Of a DNA stretch of 7,579 nucleotides, positions 1 to 6,421 are shown piece by piece; positions within the stretch are counted from its first letter, which is position 1; every line of letters starts with the position of its first letter. The notes below the pieces were generated by a model. That model was not told the DNA's origin and made no database searches. It saw only the letters and a program-made list of their open reading frames with translations. The stretch covers positions 1 through 7,579 of the forward strand of contig JAITXR010000203.1 of the NCBI GenBank assembly GCA_031284665.1, read 5' to 3'. The position numbers were made by a program, and so were the translations under genes. Origin of the DNA: Paludibacter sp. (lineage in GTDB: Bacteria; Bacteroidota; Bacteroidia; Bacteroidales; Paludibacteraceae).

Positions 1-57
1 CTTATCAAAAATGGAACAATAATCGGGAAATGGCATTGGCGCGACATTGCAAAATAA
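1..57 (+). CDS. C-terminal end of an upstream gene (partial, unidentified)
   Basis: Frame 1 is open from the first base and stops at TAA 55-57, giving the C-terminal residues LIKNGTIIGKWHWRDIAK. The hydrophobic-turn-hydrophobic pattern followed by a Trp/His-rich tail (GKWHWRD) looks like a real beta-hairpin end of a protein rather than noise. The stop also leaves a tidy 11-bp gap before the preferred rfbC start. The tail resembles, from memory only, the end of thioredoxin-like or DoxX-type envelope proteins of Bacteroidota. Eighteen residues are too few to name a family. It could also be a chance open frame. Confidence 0.4.
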   Translation, partial: LIKNGTIIGKWHWRDIAK

Positions 58-68
58 ACTCCACGAAA

Positions 69-614
69 ATGGAAATAATAAACACAACAATTAAAGATTT
101 ATTAATAATAAAACCGCGAGTTTTTGAAGACGAGCGCGGGTTTTTCTGCGAAACATACAACGAAAAAACGTATCGTGAGGCAGGCATTATCAATAAATTT
201 GTGCAGGACAATCAATCGAAATCCTCGTATGGCGTAATTCGCGGATTGCATTATCAATTAGAGCCTTACAGCCAAGCAAAACTTGTGTCGGTAGTGGAAG
301 GCGAAGTGTTTGATGTGGCTGTGGATTTACGAAAAAATTCTCCTACTTTTGGGCAATGGTATGGCGTAACGCTTTCGCTTTCAAATCATTTGCAATTTCT
401 AATTCCGCGCGGATTTGCTCACGGATTTTCAGTATTGTCCCAAACGGCAATTTTTACCTACAAATGCGATAATCTGTACAATCCCGCAGCCGAAAGAGGT
501 ATTATTTATAACGATTTGTCGCTTGCTATTGATTGGAAAATCCCTGCTGCACAAGCAATTGTATCGGATAAAGACCTGAAACATCCTGAGTGGAGAGTGA
601 GTTTGAATGTTTGA
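69..614 (+). CDS. rfbC: dTDP-4-dehydrorhamnose 3,5-epimerase (RmlC/RfbC)
   Basis: This cytoplasmic cupin enzyme epimerises C3 and C5 of dTDP-4-keto-6-deoxyglucose, the third step of dTDP-L-rhamnose synthesis for surface glycans. The 181-residue product matches the usual length of about 180-185. Visible signatures are DERGFF (21-26), FVQDNQSKSS (44-53), RGLHYQ (58-63) with the catalytic His61, the EGEVFDVAVDLR strand (78-88), IPRGFAHGF (112-120) and the active-site Tyr131. A late SDKD motif has Asp169, which aligns with the Asp of the known His-Asp dyad. An in-frame ATG at 30 would add 13 residues, but ATG 69 is preferred because MEIINTTIKD matches the family N-terminus and avoids overlap with the upstream stop at 57. 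No rfbA, rfbB or rfbD is seen next to it. The last four codons and the stop lie in a 9-bp repeat array. Confidence 0.95.
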   Translation: MEIINTTIKDLLIIKPRVFEDERGFFCETYNEKTYREAGIINKFVQDNQSKSSYGVIRGLHYQLEPYSQAKLVSVVEGEVFDVAVDLRKNSPTFGQWYGVTLSLSNHLQFLIPRGFAHGFSVLSQTAIFTYKCDNLYNPAAERGIIYNDLSLAIDWKIPAAQAIVSDKDLKHPEWRVSLNV

Positions 615-641
615 AAAGTTTGAATAGTTTGAGTGGTTTGA
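601..641 (+). repeat. 9-bp tandem array with GTTTGA cores over the rfbC stop codon
   Basis: GTTTGA occurs at 601, 609, 618, 627 and 636, a spacing of 8, 9, 9 and 9 bp. The rfbC stop TGA (612-614) is part of the second core, so the protein end (SLNV) is repeat-encoded. Bases 613-632 recur exactly, 20 of 20, at 5051-5070 just upstream of uvrB. The remainder of the gap to about 671 shows no recognisable signal. Confidence 0.8.
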
Positions 642-671
642 TGAAGTTCAGTTAGGCAAAGGTTATAGTTT

Positions 672-732
672 CCGTCATTCTTGGTAAACCAAGCGGCAAG
701 CCGATTAGCGAAATGATTTCCTGAAGTAATCC
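672..732 (+). repeat. Dispersed hairpin-containing element, copy 1 (REP/MITE-like), upstream of araD
   Basis: Bases 694-732 match the reverse complement of 2899-2937 at 31 of 39 positions, with 16 bp exact (696-711). Weaker similarity extends to 682. The element holds small inverted repeats in series: CTTGGT/ACCAAG (680-693), CGGC/GCCG around AA (694-703), and GATTA/TAATC (703-731) enclosing GAAA/TTTC (710-720). Its edges, CGTCATT on the left and AAGTAATCC on the right, resemble from memory a widespread bacterial palindromic repeat bounded by CGTCATTGCGAG and GAAGCAATCC. It ends 66 bp before the araD start. Whether it is a mobile miniature element or a transcribed structured leader cannot be decided here. 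Confidence 0.65.
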
Positions 733-753
733 AAAAAATTAAAATATCGTGCT

Positions 754-788
754 AAGTAATCGTAATTCGTAATTAATAATTCGTAATT
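754..788 (+). repeat. Heptamer tandem array (CGTAATT) in front of araD
   Basis: Units in exact 7-bp register are CGTAATT (761-767), CGTAATT (768-774), AATAATT (775-781) and CGTAATT (782-788), with a weaker AAGTAAT at 754-760. The array ends 10 bp before the araD ATG, in the place where a ribosome binding site would normally sit. The closely related unit CGTAATC/T recurs three times at 6457-6477. Confidence 0.85.
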
Positions 789-798
789 TTTAAAAATT

Positions 799-1482
799 AT
801 GCTCGAACAATTAAAAAAAGAAGTATTTGATGCCAATTTGGCATTGGTGAAACACGGACTTGTGCTTTTCACGTGGGGCAATGTGAGTGCAATAGACCGA
901 AAAACCAACCTGATAGTAATTAAACCATCAGGCATTGAGTACGACAAAATGAAAGTCGGCGATATGGTAGTTGTAAATATGGCTGGCAGAGTAATCGAGG
1001 GGCAGTACAAGCCGTCGTCGGATACAGCCACGCACATCGAACTGTACCGCGCATTTACCGATATTGGCGCAGTTGTTCATACTCATTCGACTTATGCCAC
1101 TGCTTGGGCGCAAGCCGGAATTGATATGCCAAATATCGGAACTACACAAGCCGATTATTTTAGCGCCGCAATTCCTTGTACGCGCGATATGACTGCCGAA
1201 GAAATCGGCAACGAATACGAAAAAGAAACCGGTAAAGTAATTGTGGAGCGTTTTCAAAACATCAATCCCGTTAATGTGCCAAGTGTACTTGTGAAAAATC
1301 ACGGACCGTTTTCGTGGGGAAAAACCGCAGGCGAAGCCGTTCATAATGCAGTAGTGCTCGAGCAAGTTGCAAAAATGGCGCAACTGTCGCTACAAATAAA
1401 TCCCGCACTTACGATGAATTCTTTGCTTATTGACAAACATTTTTTTCGCAAACACGGCGCAAATGCGTACTATGGGCAATAA
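799..1482 (+). CDS. araD: L-ribulose-5-phosphate 4-epimerase (AraD)
   Basis: This class II aldolase-fold enzyme is cytoplasmic and zinc-dependent. It interconverts L-ribulose 5-phosphate and D-xylulose 5-phosphate, feeding L-arabinose (or related pentuloses) into the pentose phosphate pathway. The 227-residue length is close to E. coli AraD (231). Key residues can be placed: GNVSA (27-31), KPSG (42-45), SSDTATH (73-79) with Asp75, the zinc ligands His94 and His96 in HTH, Asp119, the third zinc ligand His168 in KNHG, and the conserved C-terminus HGANAYYGQ with Tyr225. AraD is favoured over the close paralogues UlaF and SgbE by overall pattern, but these cannot be fully excluded. No araA, araB, transporter or regulator lies beside it, so it appears to be transcribed alone. 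Its stop is the only one among the complete genes not set in a repeat. Confidence 0.93.
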   Translation: MLEQLKKEVFDANLALVKHGLVLFTWGNVSAIDRKTNLIVIKPSGIEYDKMKVGDMVVVNMAGRVIEGQYKPSSDTATHIELYRAFTDIGAVVHTHSTYATAWAQAGIDMPNIGTTQADYFSAAIPCTRDMTAEEIGNEYEKETGKVIVERFQNINPVNVPSVLVKNHGPFSWGKTAGEAVHNAVVLEQVAKMAQLSLQINPALTMNSLLIDKHFFRKHGANAYYGQ

Positions 1483-1532
1483 GTGGAAAATTAATTAAGA
1501 AGTTACAGAAGTTCGCAAATTAGTCGTTTTTT

Positions 1533-2819
1533 TTAATTCTCAACTCTTAATTTCATCATTGCCTCAAAAAACATATCGCCGAGTAGTTGATAGCCTGTTT
1601 TTGTAAAATGAATTTTATCTTTCGCCGCAAGTCCGGCTTTTTCCCATTCTTGCATTGAGCGCAGCCCGCCCATAATCTCAAATTGATTCCACACTGCACC
1701 CGCATTTTGCTCCGCAAGCCGATAAAATGCCTGTTCAACTTTTGTGGCATTTTTGTTTACATCGTAGCGATAACGCCCGCGCCGCAATCTTACGCGCCGA
1801 AACGAATCGTTATTAGTTATAAAAACAAAGGCACAATTTGGCGCAACGCTACGGATTTTCGCGAGTAGCAAATTATAATTATTCACAAAGCGGTCGGGGT
1901 CGAAATTTGGGTCAACAGCATCATTAATTCCGATGCCAAAAATCATCATATCGGGCTTGAGCAAGGCAAGTTCTTTCTCGAAATTTTCGCAATTAATATA
2001 CGACGGCACTGCTGCTCCATTCACTCCCAAAGCGTGATATTCAACACCTTGCGCAGCATTGCGCGGCAGAAAACCGTTTATTGCAAACTTGAAATCGCCG
2101 GCATCCGCAATGTTAAAAACAAGAGTAAAACCGGAAACCGAATAAGGAAACACGTAAGTATAAATCCCTTCAATGCTGTCGGTTAATGGCTGTACCAACA
2201 CGCTGTCGCCAAGTCTGATAACAGGTTGCAAACTGCCTTTTCCATAGTTTTTCCCGAGCAAAATCAGAGTGTCGAATTGGCAGAAATACCGCACACTGTC
2301 GATATTTAGTTGCATAGTAATAGTAGCAAGCGGGTCGGCAGTTTCTATAGCCATCCCTGTAACGCCGAGCGAAATATCGTGGTTTTTCCGAAGTACGTTG
2401 CGCGTTGCAGTCCAATTTCCGCTCCACCAAACCGAATAATGCGCCGGATTATTGGTATTGGCTGCTCGATATGGAAAAATAATGCCCGGCGGCGGACAAA
2501 GCACAGGATTAAAAACACCAAAATTTTCCCTTATTCGATTGCTGAGCCACCCCGCCTGAACGTGCGAGCCGCCAATGTGAACAATAGATATTTTACCGTT
2601 TTTATTAACCTGAAAAGAATCTAATTTTGCAAAAAAATTATTTATAAGTGTAGAATCGCCGGTTTCCGAAATCTCGATAACGTTTTTGTCGGTTTCGATA
2701 AATTTGTAATCAGCAGCACTTTGCGCATATATAGTGGCAGTGTAAAAGATAAAAATTACGAAGAGAGTGGAGAGTTGAAAGTGGAAAGTGGAGAGTTCCC
2801 TAATTAGTGGTTTTTTCAT
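1533..2819 (-). CDS. Secreted SGNH/GDSL-type hydrolase, probable esterase
   Basis: This 428-residue protein has a signal peptide: MKK, a hydrophobic stretch at about 18-30, and likely cleavage near TIYA/QS (31-32). It should act in the periplasm or outside the cell. SGNH blocks are present in order: HIGGSHVQAGW (81-91) with nucleophile Ser85, GVNGA (265-269) with Asn267, GIGIND (295-300) with Asn299, and DKIHFT (401-406) with the Asp401/His404 pair. Block I reads GGS rather than GDS. About 150 residues separate blocks I and II, suggesting an inserted beta-rich domain, an arrangement known for some peptidoglycan or polysaccharide O-acetyl esterases and transferases. The substrate is unknown, and O-deacylation of a glycan is an inference. 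Residues 9-19 are encoded by a heptamer array, and the end (KLRVEN) by AAGAGTTGAGAATT-like repeat DNA. No ATG lies between the chosen start and the mature domain. Confidence 0.85.
   Translation of the reverse strand: MKKPLIRELSTFHFQLSTLFVIFIFYTATIYAQSAADYKFIETDKNVIEISETGDSTLINNFFAKLDSFQVNKNGKISIVHIGGSHVQAGWLSNRIRENFGVFNPVLCPPPGIIFPYRAANTNNPAHYSVWWSGNWTATRNVLRKNHDISLGVTGMAIETADPLATITMQLNIDSVRYFCQFDTLILLGKNYGKGSLQPVIRLGDSVLVQPLTDSIEGIYTYVFPYSVSGFTLVFNIADAGDFKFAINGFLPRNAAQGVEYHALGVNGAAVPSYINCENFEKELALLKPDMMIFGIGINDAVDPNFDPDRFVNNYNLLLAKIRSVAPNCAFVFITNNDSFRRVRLRRGRYRYDVNKNATKVEQAFYRLAEQNAGAVWNQFEIMGGLRSMQEWEKAGLAAKDKIHFTKTGYQLLGDMFFEAMMKLRVEN
2766..2793 (-). repeat. Heptamer array inside the signal-peptide coding region
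   Basis: On the plus strand four units follow in exact register: AGTGGAG (2766), AGTTGAA (2773), AGTGGAA (2780) and AGTGGAG (2787), with a partial AGTT after them. Read on the minus strand they encode STFHFQLST-like residues 10-18 of the SGNH hydrolase. Because 7 is not a multiple of 3, gain or loss of one unit would shift the frame. Confidence 0.85.
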
Positions 2820-2842
2820 TTTATATTTTATATTAATTTTTT

Positions 2843-2886
2843 AATTTCTTCATTCCTAAATTTCTTAATTGGCACATTTGCACATT
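2843..2886. repeat. TTTCTTCATT / GCACATT repeat block upstream of the SGNH gene
   Basis: The block contains AATTTCTTCATTCCT, then TTTCTTAATTG, then two GCACATT motifs at 2872 and 2880. The same components in the same order recur at 2982-3009 and 5161-5188. The gap 2820-2898 between it and the SGNH start is otherwise AT-rich with no recognisable promoter. Confidence 0.7.
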
Positions 2887-2898
2887 GTTTATTTCTCT

Positions 2899-2949
2899 GG
2901 ATTGCTTCGTGAAATACCCTCGCTAATCGGCTTGCGGTTGTTGTTACCA
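2899..2949 (-). repeat. Dispersed hairpin-containing element, copy 2, upstream of the SGNH gene
   Basis: The reverse complement of 2899-2937 matches 694-732 at 31 of 39 positions. The next 12 bp align with 682-693 but share little beyond TGGTAA. In this copy the outer stem is GATT(A)GC with GCAATC and the right edge is GAAGCAATCC, closer to the widespread repeat recalled from other genomes. The small CGGC/GCCG stem is broken by one mismatch. It points the same way relative to the SGNH gene as copy 1 does relative to araD, at 79 bp from the start codon. Confidence 0.65.
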
Positions 2950-2959
2950 CTCTTTATTA

Positions 2960-3050
2960 GCACATTGTTTATTAGCACATTAATTTCTTCATTTCTTAAT
3001 TTGCACATTGTCCCATTGTTTATTGGCACATTGATAATTAACCATTAACC
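2960..3050. repeat. GCACATT array and ATTAACC heptamers at the uvrB 3' end
   Basis: GCACATT motifs occur at 2960, 2975 (15 bp apart, unit GCACATTGTTTATTA), 3003 and 3026, followed by two tandem heptamers ATTAACC (3037-3050). The uvrB stop codon (3038-3040) and its last residues (MVNG) fall inside the heptamers. Bases 2982-3009 match 5161-5188 at 27 of 28 positions. I see no terminator hairpin. Confidence 0.8.
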
Positions 3051-5047
3051 ATTGAATTAAGTTTTTCCTCCAATTTCAGCAATTCGTCTCTGAATTGGGC
3101 AGCATCCAGAAATTCGAGTTTGCGAGCGGCTTCCTGCATCAGGCGGCGAGTTTGGGCAATTGCCTTTTCTAATGCCGGACGCGACATATATTTTACTACC
3201 GGGTCGGCAGCAATGTTAAGTGCATTTTCAGGCTCGATGTAGGCTTGAATTTCGGGTTTCAGCAGGTTGTTTTTTCGCCCACCTTTTGCAATTTGAGTTG
3301 GAGTTATTCCGTGTTTTTCGTTGTATGCGAGTTGTTTTTCGCGACGGCGATTGGTTTCGTTTATCGTAGTTTGCATACTTGCGGTAATTTTGTCGGCATA
3401 CATTATCACTCTGCCGTTAATGTTGCGAGCGGCGCGCCCCGAAGTTTGTGTGAGCGAGCGATGATTGCGCAGAAAACCCTCTTTGTCGGCATCGAGAATT
3501 GCGACGAGCGATACTTCGGGCAAATCAAGTCCTTCGCGCAGCAGGTTTACGCCCACAAGGACATCGAACAGCCCGCGCCGCAAATCGTCCATAATCTGTA
3601 TGCGGTCGAGAGTTTCAACTTCCGAGTGAATGTAATTGCTGCGTATGCCGGCTTTGCGCAGGTATTCGTCCAATTCCTCTGCCATTCGCTTAGTGAGGGT
3701 GGTAACGAGTACTCGCTCGTCTTTCTCGGCTCTGATGGTGATTTCTTCGAGTAAATCGTCGATTTGGTTTAAACTCGGGCGCACTTCAATTTGAGGGTCG
3801 AGCAAGCCGGTTGGGCGGATTAACTGGTCAACCACAATGCCTTGCGATTTTTGCAGTTCGTAATCGGCGGGCGTTGCGCTGACGTAAATTGTTTGTGGGA
3901 TGATTGCCTCAAATTCCTCGAAACGCAGTGGGCGATTGTCCTTTGCGGCTGGCAAACGGAAACCGTAGTCAACCAGATTTTGCTTTCGTGCCGCATCGCC
4001 GCCAAACATTGCGTGTATTTGTGGGAGGGTGGCGTGGCTTTCGTCTATTACCAATAAAAAATCTTTTGGGAAAAAGTCCAAAAGGCAAAATGGGCGAGTG
4101 CCGGGTTTGCGGAGGTCGAAGTAGCGCGAATAGTTTTCGATTCCCGAGCAGTAGCCGAGTTCTTTTATCATTTCGATATCGTAATTTACGCGCTCGTAAA
4201 TTCGTTTTGCCTCGTAATCTTTGCCTTGCGATTTGAAATCGGCAACGTGCAGTGCCAAATCTTTTTCGATGTCGTCAATGGCTTGGAAAGTGCGCTCGCG
4301 GCTGGTAACAAACAGCGTGGCGGGGTAGATGCGAAAAGATGTTACATTGTTCAAAACCTTGTAATCGAGAGGGTTTACTATCTGAATTTCGTCGATGCTA
4401 TCGCCCCAGAACACTACGCGCAAAATAGTATCGGCATCTGCCTGAAAAATATCAACCGTGTCGCCTTTGACCCGAAAGTTGCCCCGCAAAAGTTCAATTT
4501 CGTTGCGGGTATATTGAATGTCGTTGAGGCGGCGGAGGAAATTGTTGCGGATAAGTTTGTCTCCTACTCTGACTTCAATCATATTGTTTAGAAATTCTTC
4601 GGGATTTCCCATTCCAAACAGGCACGATACCGACGAAACTACAAGCACATCGCGCCTGCCGGATATTAGCGAAGTGGTGGTGGAGAGGCGCAGTTTTTCA
4701 ATTTCGGCATTTATCGCCAAATCTTTTTCGATATAAGTGTCGGTAAGCGGCATATATGCCTCTGGTTGGTAATAATCGTAGTAGGATACAAAATATTCAA
4801 CGGCATTATCGGGAAAAAACGCCTTAAACTCGCTGTAAAGTTGAGCTGCCAAAGTTTTGTTGTGGCTCAAAACAAGTGTCGGGCGATTGGTTTGCGCCAC
4901 CACGTTGGCAATGGTAAAAGTCTTCCCCGAACCTGTAACGCCCAGCAGAGTTTGATACGGCACGGCACTGTTTACCCCTGCCACAAGTTGCGCAATGGCT
5001 TCGGGCTGGTCGCCGGTAGGACTATATTGGGAAATGAGATTGAACAT
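3038..5047 (-). CDS. uvrB: Excinuclease ABC subunit B (UvrB)
   Basis: UvrB is the damage-verifying helicase-like ATPase of nucleotide excision repair. It is loaded by UvrA and recruits UvrC for incision. At 669 residues it has normal length. It shows TGDQP (11-15), Walker A GVTGSGKT (36-43), the DNA-inserting beta-hairpin around YYDYYQPEAYMP (89-100), GYCSGIENYSRYF (298-310), Walker B DESH (335-338), SATP (390-393), REGLDLPEVSLV (504-515) and motif VI QTSGRAARN (534-542). A C-terminal UVR motif region (about 627-662) serves UvrC contact. Motif VI has Ser where E. coli has Ile. The start MFNLISQYSPTGDQ fits the family N-terminus. The gene stands alone on its strand, with repeat arrays on both sides. 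No LexA-like or SOS operator could be recognised upstream. Confidence 0.98.
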   Translation of the reverse strand: MFNLISQYSPTGDQPEAIAQLVAGVNSAVPYQTLLGVTGSGKTFTIANVVAQTNRPTLVLSHNKTLAAQLYSEFKAFFPDNAVEYFVSYYDYYQPEAYMPLTDTYIEKDLAINAEIEKLRLSTTTSLISGRRDVLVVSSVSCLFGMGNPEEFLNNMIEVRVGDKLIRNNFLRRLNDIQYTRNEIELLRGNFRVKGDTVDIFQADADTILRVVFWGDSIDEIQIVNPLDYKVLNNVTSFRIYPATLFVTSRERTFQAIDDIEKDLALHVADFKSQGKDYEAKRIYERVNYDIEMIKELGYCSGIENYSRYFDLRKPGTRPFCLLDFFPKDFLLVIDESHATLPQIHAMFGGDAARKQNLVDYGFRLPAAKDNRPLRFEEFEAIIPQTIYVSATPADYELQKSQGIVVDQLIRPTGLLDPQIEVRPSLNQIDDLLEEITIRAEKDERVLVTTLTKRMAEELDEYLRKAGIRSNYIHSEVETLDRIQIMDDLRRGLFDVLVGVNLLREGLDLPEVSLVAILDADKEGFLRNHRSLTQTSGRAARNINGRVIMYADKITASMQTTINETNRRREKQLAYNEKHGITPTQIAKGGRKNNLLKPEIQAYIEPENALNIAADPVVKYMSRPALEKAIAQTRRLMQEAARKLEFLDAAQFRDELLKLEEKLNSMVNG

Positions 5048-5050
5048 AGG

Positions 5051-5122
5051 GAAAAGTTTGAATAGTTTGAAGATAGAAGATTGAAGTTAAAGAAGTTAGA
5101 GAAGTTATAAAGTTTATAAAGT
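5051..5122. repeat. Mixed 7/9-bp repeat array upstream of uvrB
   Basis: After GTTTGAATA-type units (5051-5070, identical to 613-632) come TAGAAGA (5074), TTGAAGT (5081), TAAAGAAGT (5088), TAGAGAAGT (5097), TATAAAGT (5106) and TTATAAAGT (5114). Each unit ends near AAGT. The same type of array precedes the histidine kinase gene. On the coding (minus) strand the tract is pyrimidine-rich, so it does not supply a Shine-Dalgarno sequence. Confidence 0.75.
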
Positions 5123-5131
5123 ACGGACTGC
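5114..5131 (-). promoter_or_regulatory. 18-bp conserved box upstream of uvrB (possible regulatory site)
   Basis: The plus-strand sequence TTATAAAGTACGGACTGC matches 6422-6439 upstream of the kinase gene at 17 of 18 positions. The box is 66 bp from the uvrB start and 68 bp from the kinase start in the second copy. Conserved distance suggests a promoter or leader element, but it does not match TAnnTTTG, and it may simply be part of the dispersed repeat. Confidence 0.4.
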
Positions 5132-5139
5132 GGTTTAAT

Positions 5140-5218
5140 TCTTACATTTCTTCATTCCTCAATTTCTTCATTTCTTAATTAGCACATTATTTATTGGCAC
5201 ATTATTTATTGGCATTTT
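5140..5218. repeat. TTTCTTCATT and 15-bp GCACATTATTTATTG array at the kinase 3' end
   Basis: TTTCTTCATT units occupy about 5147-5180. They are followed by GCACATTATTTATTG at 5182 and 5197 and a degenerate copy starting GCATT at 5212, all 15 bp apart. The kinase stop codon (5202-5204) and its last residues (QNANK) lie inside these units. Confidence 0.8.
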
Positions 5219-6353
5219 GGCTTTTCAGCACAATTCGGAACGTTGTTCCGGCATTTATTTCCGACGATTTAACAAATATTTTGCCGTGATGATATTCTTC
5301 GATTATTCGTTTGGCAAGCGAAAGCCCAAGTCCCCAACCGCGTTTTTTTGTGGTGAATCCGGGTTTGAAAACCGTTTTGAATTTGCGGCGGTCTATTCCT
5401 TTGCCATTGTCTTTTACATCTATAATTACATCGTTGTCTTTTGCTTTTGTGCTGATTTCGATTTGTCCCACGCCATTCATTGCATCGATTGCATTTTTGC
5501 AAAGATTTTCGATTACCCACTCAAAAAGCGGAACGTTAAGGTTTACAAGTACCGCGTTTTCGTTTGCCGATTTAATATCAATTTTTACTTTGTGCGAACT
5601 GCGATTTGCCACATAAGTTGCCGCCTGAGTAAGGGTTTGATTGAGATTTACGGATTGCAAGTCGGGGGTAGAGCCTATTTTTGAAAATCGGTCGGCAATG
5701 GTGTTCAATCGTTCAATATCTTTTTGCATTTCGCTAATATAATTGTCGTCGGGATAACGCTCGCCAAGCAAACTTGTCCAAGCGAGTAACGACGAAATTG
5801 GCGTGCCAAGTTGATGAGCAGTTTCTTTCGACAATCCCACCCAGACCCGATTTTGCTCGGCGCGTTTGCTGCTTGTGAACACCAGATAGGCGAGTAGCAG
5901 GAAAATGACGATTACCGCAAACTGAATGTAGGGAAAGTAATATAATTGCTTGAGTAGCAGCGAGTCGTCGTAATAAATATATTGAATATTATTGTCGTCG
6001 AACAGGATTTCGATAGCTTGATTTTTGGCTTTGAAACTGATTATTTTTTTTGCAAAAAACGCCTCTCTGTTCACCGCCGGCTCTTTGATATTGCGGAAGT
6101 TAAGCAGCGAGTCGTTGGCATCGGCAATTATCACAGGGATAGTATTATTGCCTTCGATGATGCTGAACATAAAATCGGTATATGTTTCGCTTTCGGTTAC
6201 CACCAACTGTCGAGTAGCCTCTGCCCAAATTTCGATTTTTTTCTGTTCTTCGACCGATAATGAGTTTGCCAGCCTGTTGGTAAAAATCGTTGAGCCGACA
6301 ACTATGGCGATGCCCGCGATGGTGAAAATTAGTTTGAAATTGTGGTTAAACAT
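5202..6353 (-). CDS. Membrane sensor histidine kinase, orphan
   Basis: This 383-residue protein sits in the inner membrane. A first helix (about 8-24) and a second (about 142-160) flank a sensor region of about 115 residues predicted outside. The DHp helix follows after only about ten residues, with no room for a HAMP domain. The H-box is SKETAHQLGTPISSL (175-189) with phospho-acceptor His180. The HATPase domain shows the N-box ENLCKNAIDAM (282-292), G1 DNGKGID (315-321), an F-box-like FKPGFTTKK (329-337) and G2 GWGLGL (339-344). It should autophosphorylate and pass phosphate to a response regulator, but none is encoded nearby, so partner and signal are unknown. The sensor part resembles no domain I can name. 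The stop codon lies in the 15-bp repeat array. Confidence 0.92.
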   Translation of the reverse strand: MFNHNFKLIFTIAGIAIVVGSTIFTNRLANSLSVEEQKKIEIWAEATRQLVVTESETYTDFMFSIIEGNNTIPVIIADANDSLLNFRNIKEPAVNREAFFAKKIISFKAKNQAIEILFDDNNIQYIYYDDSLLLKQLYYFPYIQFAVIVIFLLLAYLVFTSSKRAEQNRVWVGLSKETAHQLGTPISSLLAWTSLLGERYPDDNYISEMQKDIERLNTIADRFSKIGSTPDLQSVNLNQTLTQAATYVANRSSHKVKIDIKSANENAVLVNLNVPLFEWVIENLCKNAIDAMNGVGQIEISTKAKDNDVIIDVKDNGKGIDRRKFKTVFKPGFTTKKRGWGLGLSLAKRIIEEYHHGKIFVKSSEINAGTTFRIVLKSQNANK

Positions 6354-6371
6354 TGGTTGTAAGATAAAATT

Positions 6372-6413
6372 TAGATGTTAGAATATAGAAGTTAGAAGTT
6401 AGAAGATAGAAGT
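6372..6413. repeat. Six in-register heptamers (TAGAAGT) in front of the kinase gene
   Basis: Units are TAGATGT (6372), TAGAATA (6379), TAGAAGT (6386), TAGAAGT (6393), TAGAAGA (6400) and TAGAAGT (6407), without a break in 7-bp phase. A 9-bp unit TAAAGAAGT follows at 6414. The array begins 18 bp from the kinase start codon. It is the longest uninterrupted heptamer array in the window. Confidence 0.9.
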
Positions 6414-6421
6414 TAAAGAAG

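Noticed and set aside
30..68. Earlier in-frame ATG giving rfbC 13 extra residues
   Set aside because: The extra residues do not resemble the family N-terminus and would overlap the end of the upstream frame (stop at 57). ATG 69 gives the normal length.
928..1383. 151-codon frame antisense to araD
   Set aside because: AraD is complete with all metal and catalytic residues on the other strand. The antisense product is low-likelihood.
1483..1532. Bidirectional intrinsic terminator between araD and the SGNH gene
   Set aside because: There is a T-run near 1525-1534 on the plus strand, but no GC-rich stem precedes it, and the minus strand has no U-tract.
672..2949. Composite transposon bounded by the inverted element copies
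   Set aside because: The enclosed genes are ordinary chromosomal genes, there is no transposase, the copies are diverged (31/39) and no target duplication is seen.
2843..3050. CRISPR array
   Set aside because: GCACATT motifs are only 7-15 bp units without spacers of constant length, and no cas gene is present.
3245..4591. Long open frames antisense to uvrB (169, 110 and 121 codons)
   Set aside because: They overlap conserved UvrB motifs and have no protein-like pattern. They follow from codon use in a long GC-richer gene.
6366..6373. TAAATTTT on the minus strand as a -7 promoter for the kinase
   Set aside because: It misses the final G of TAnnTTTG and lies only 12 bp from the start codon, too near for a normal transcript leader.
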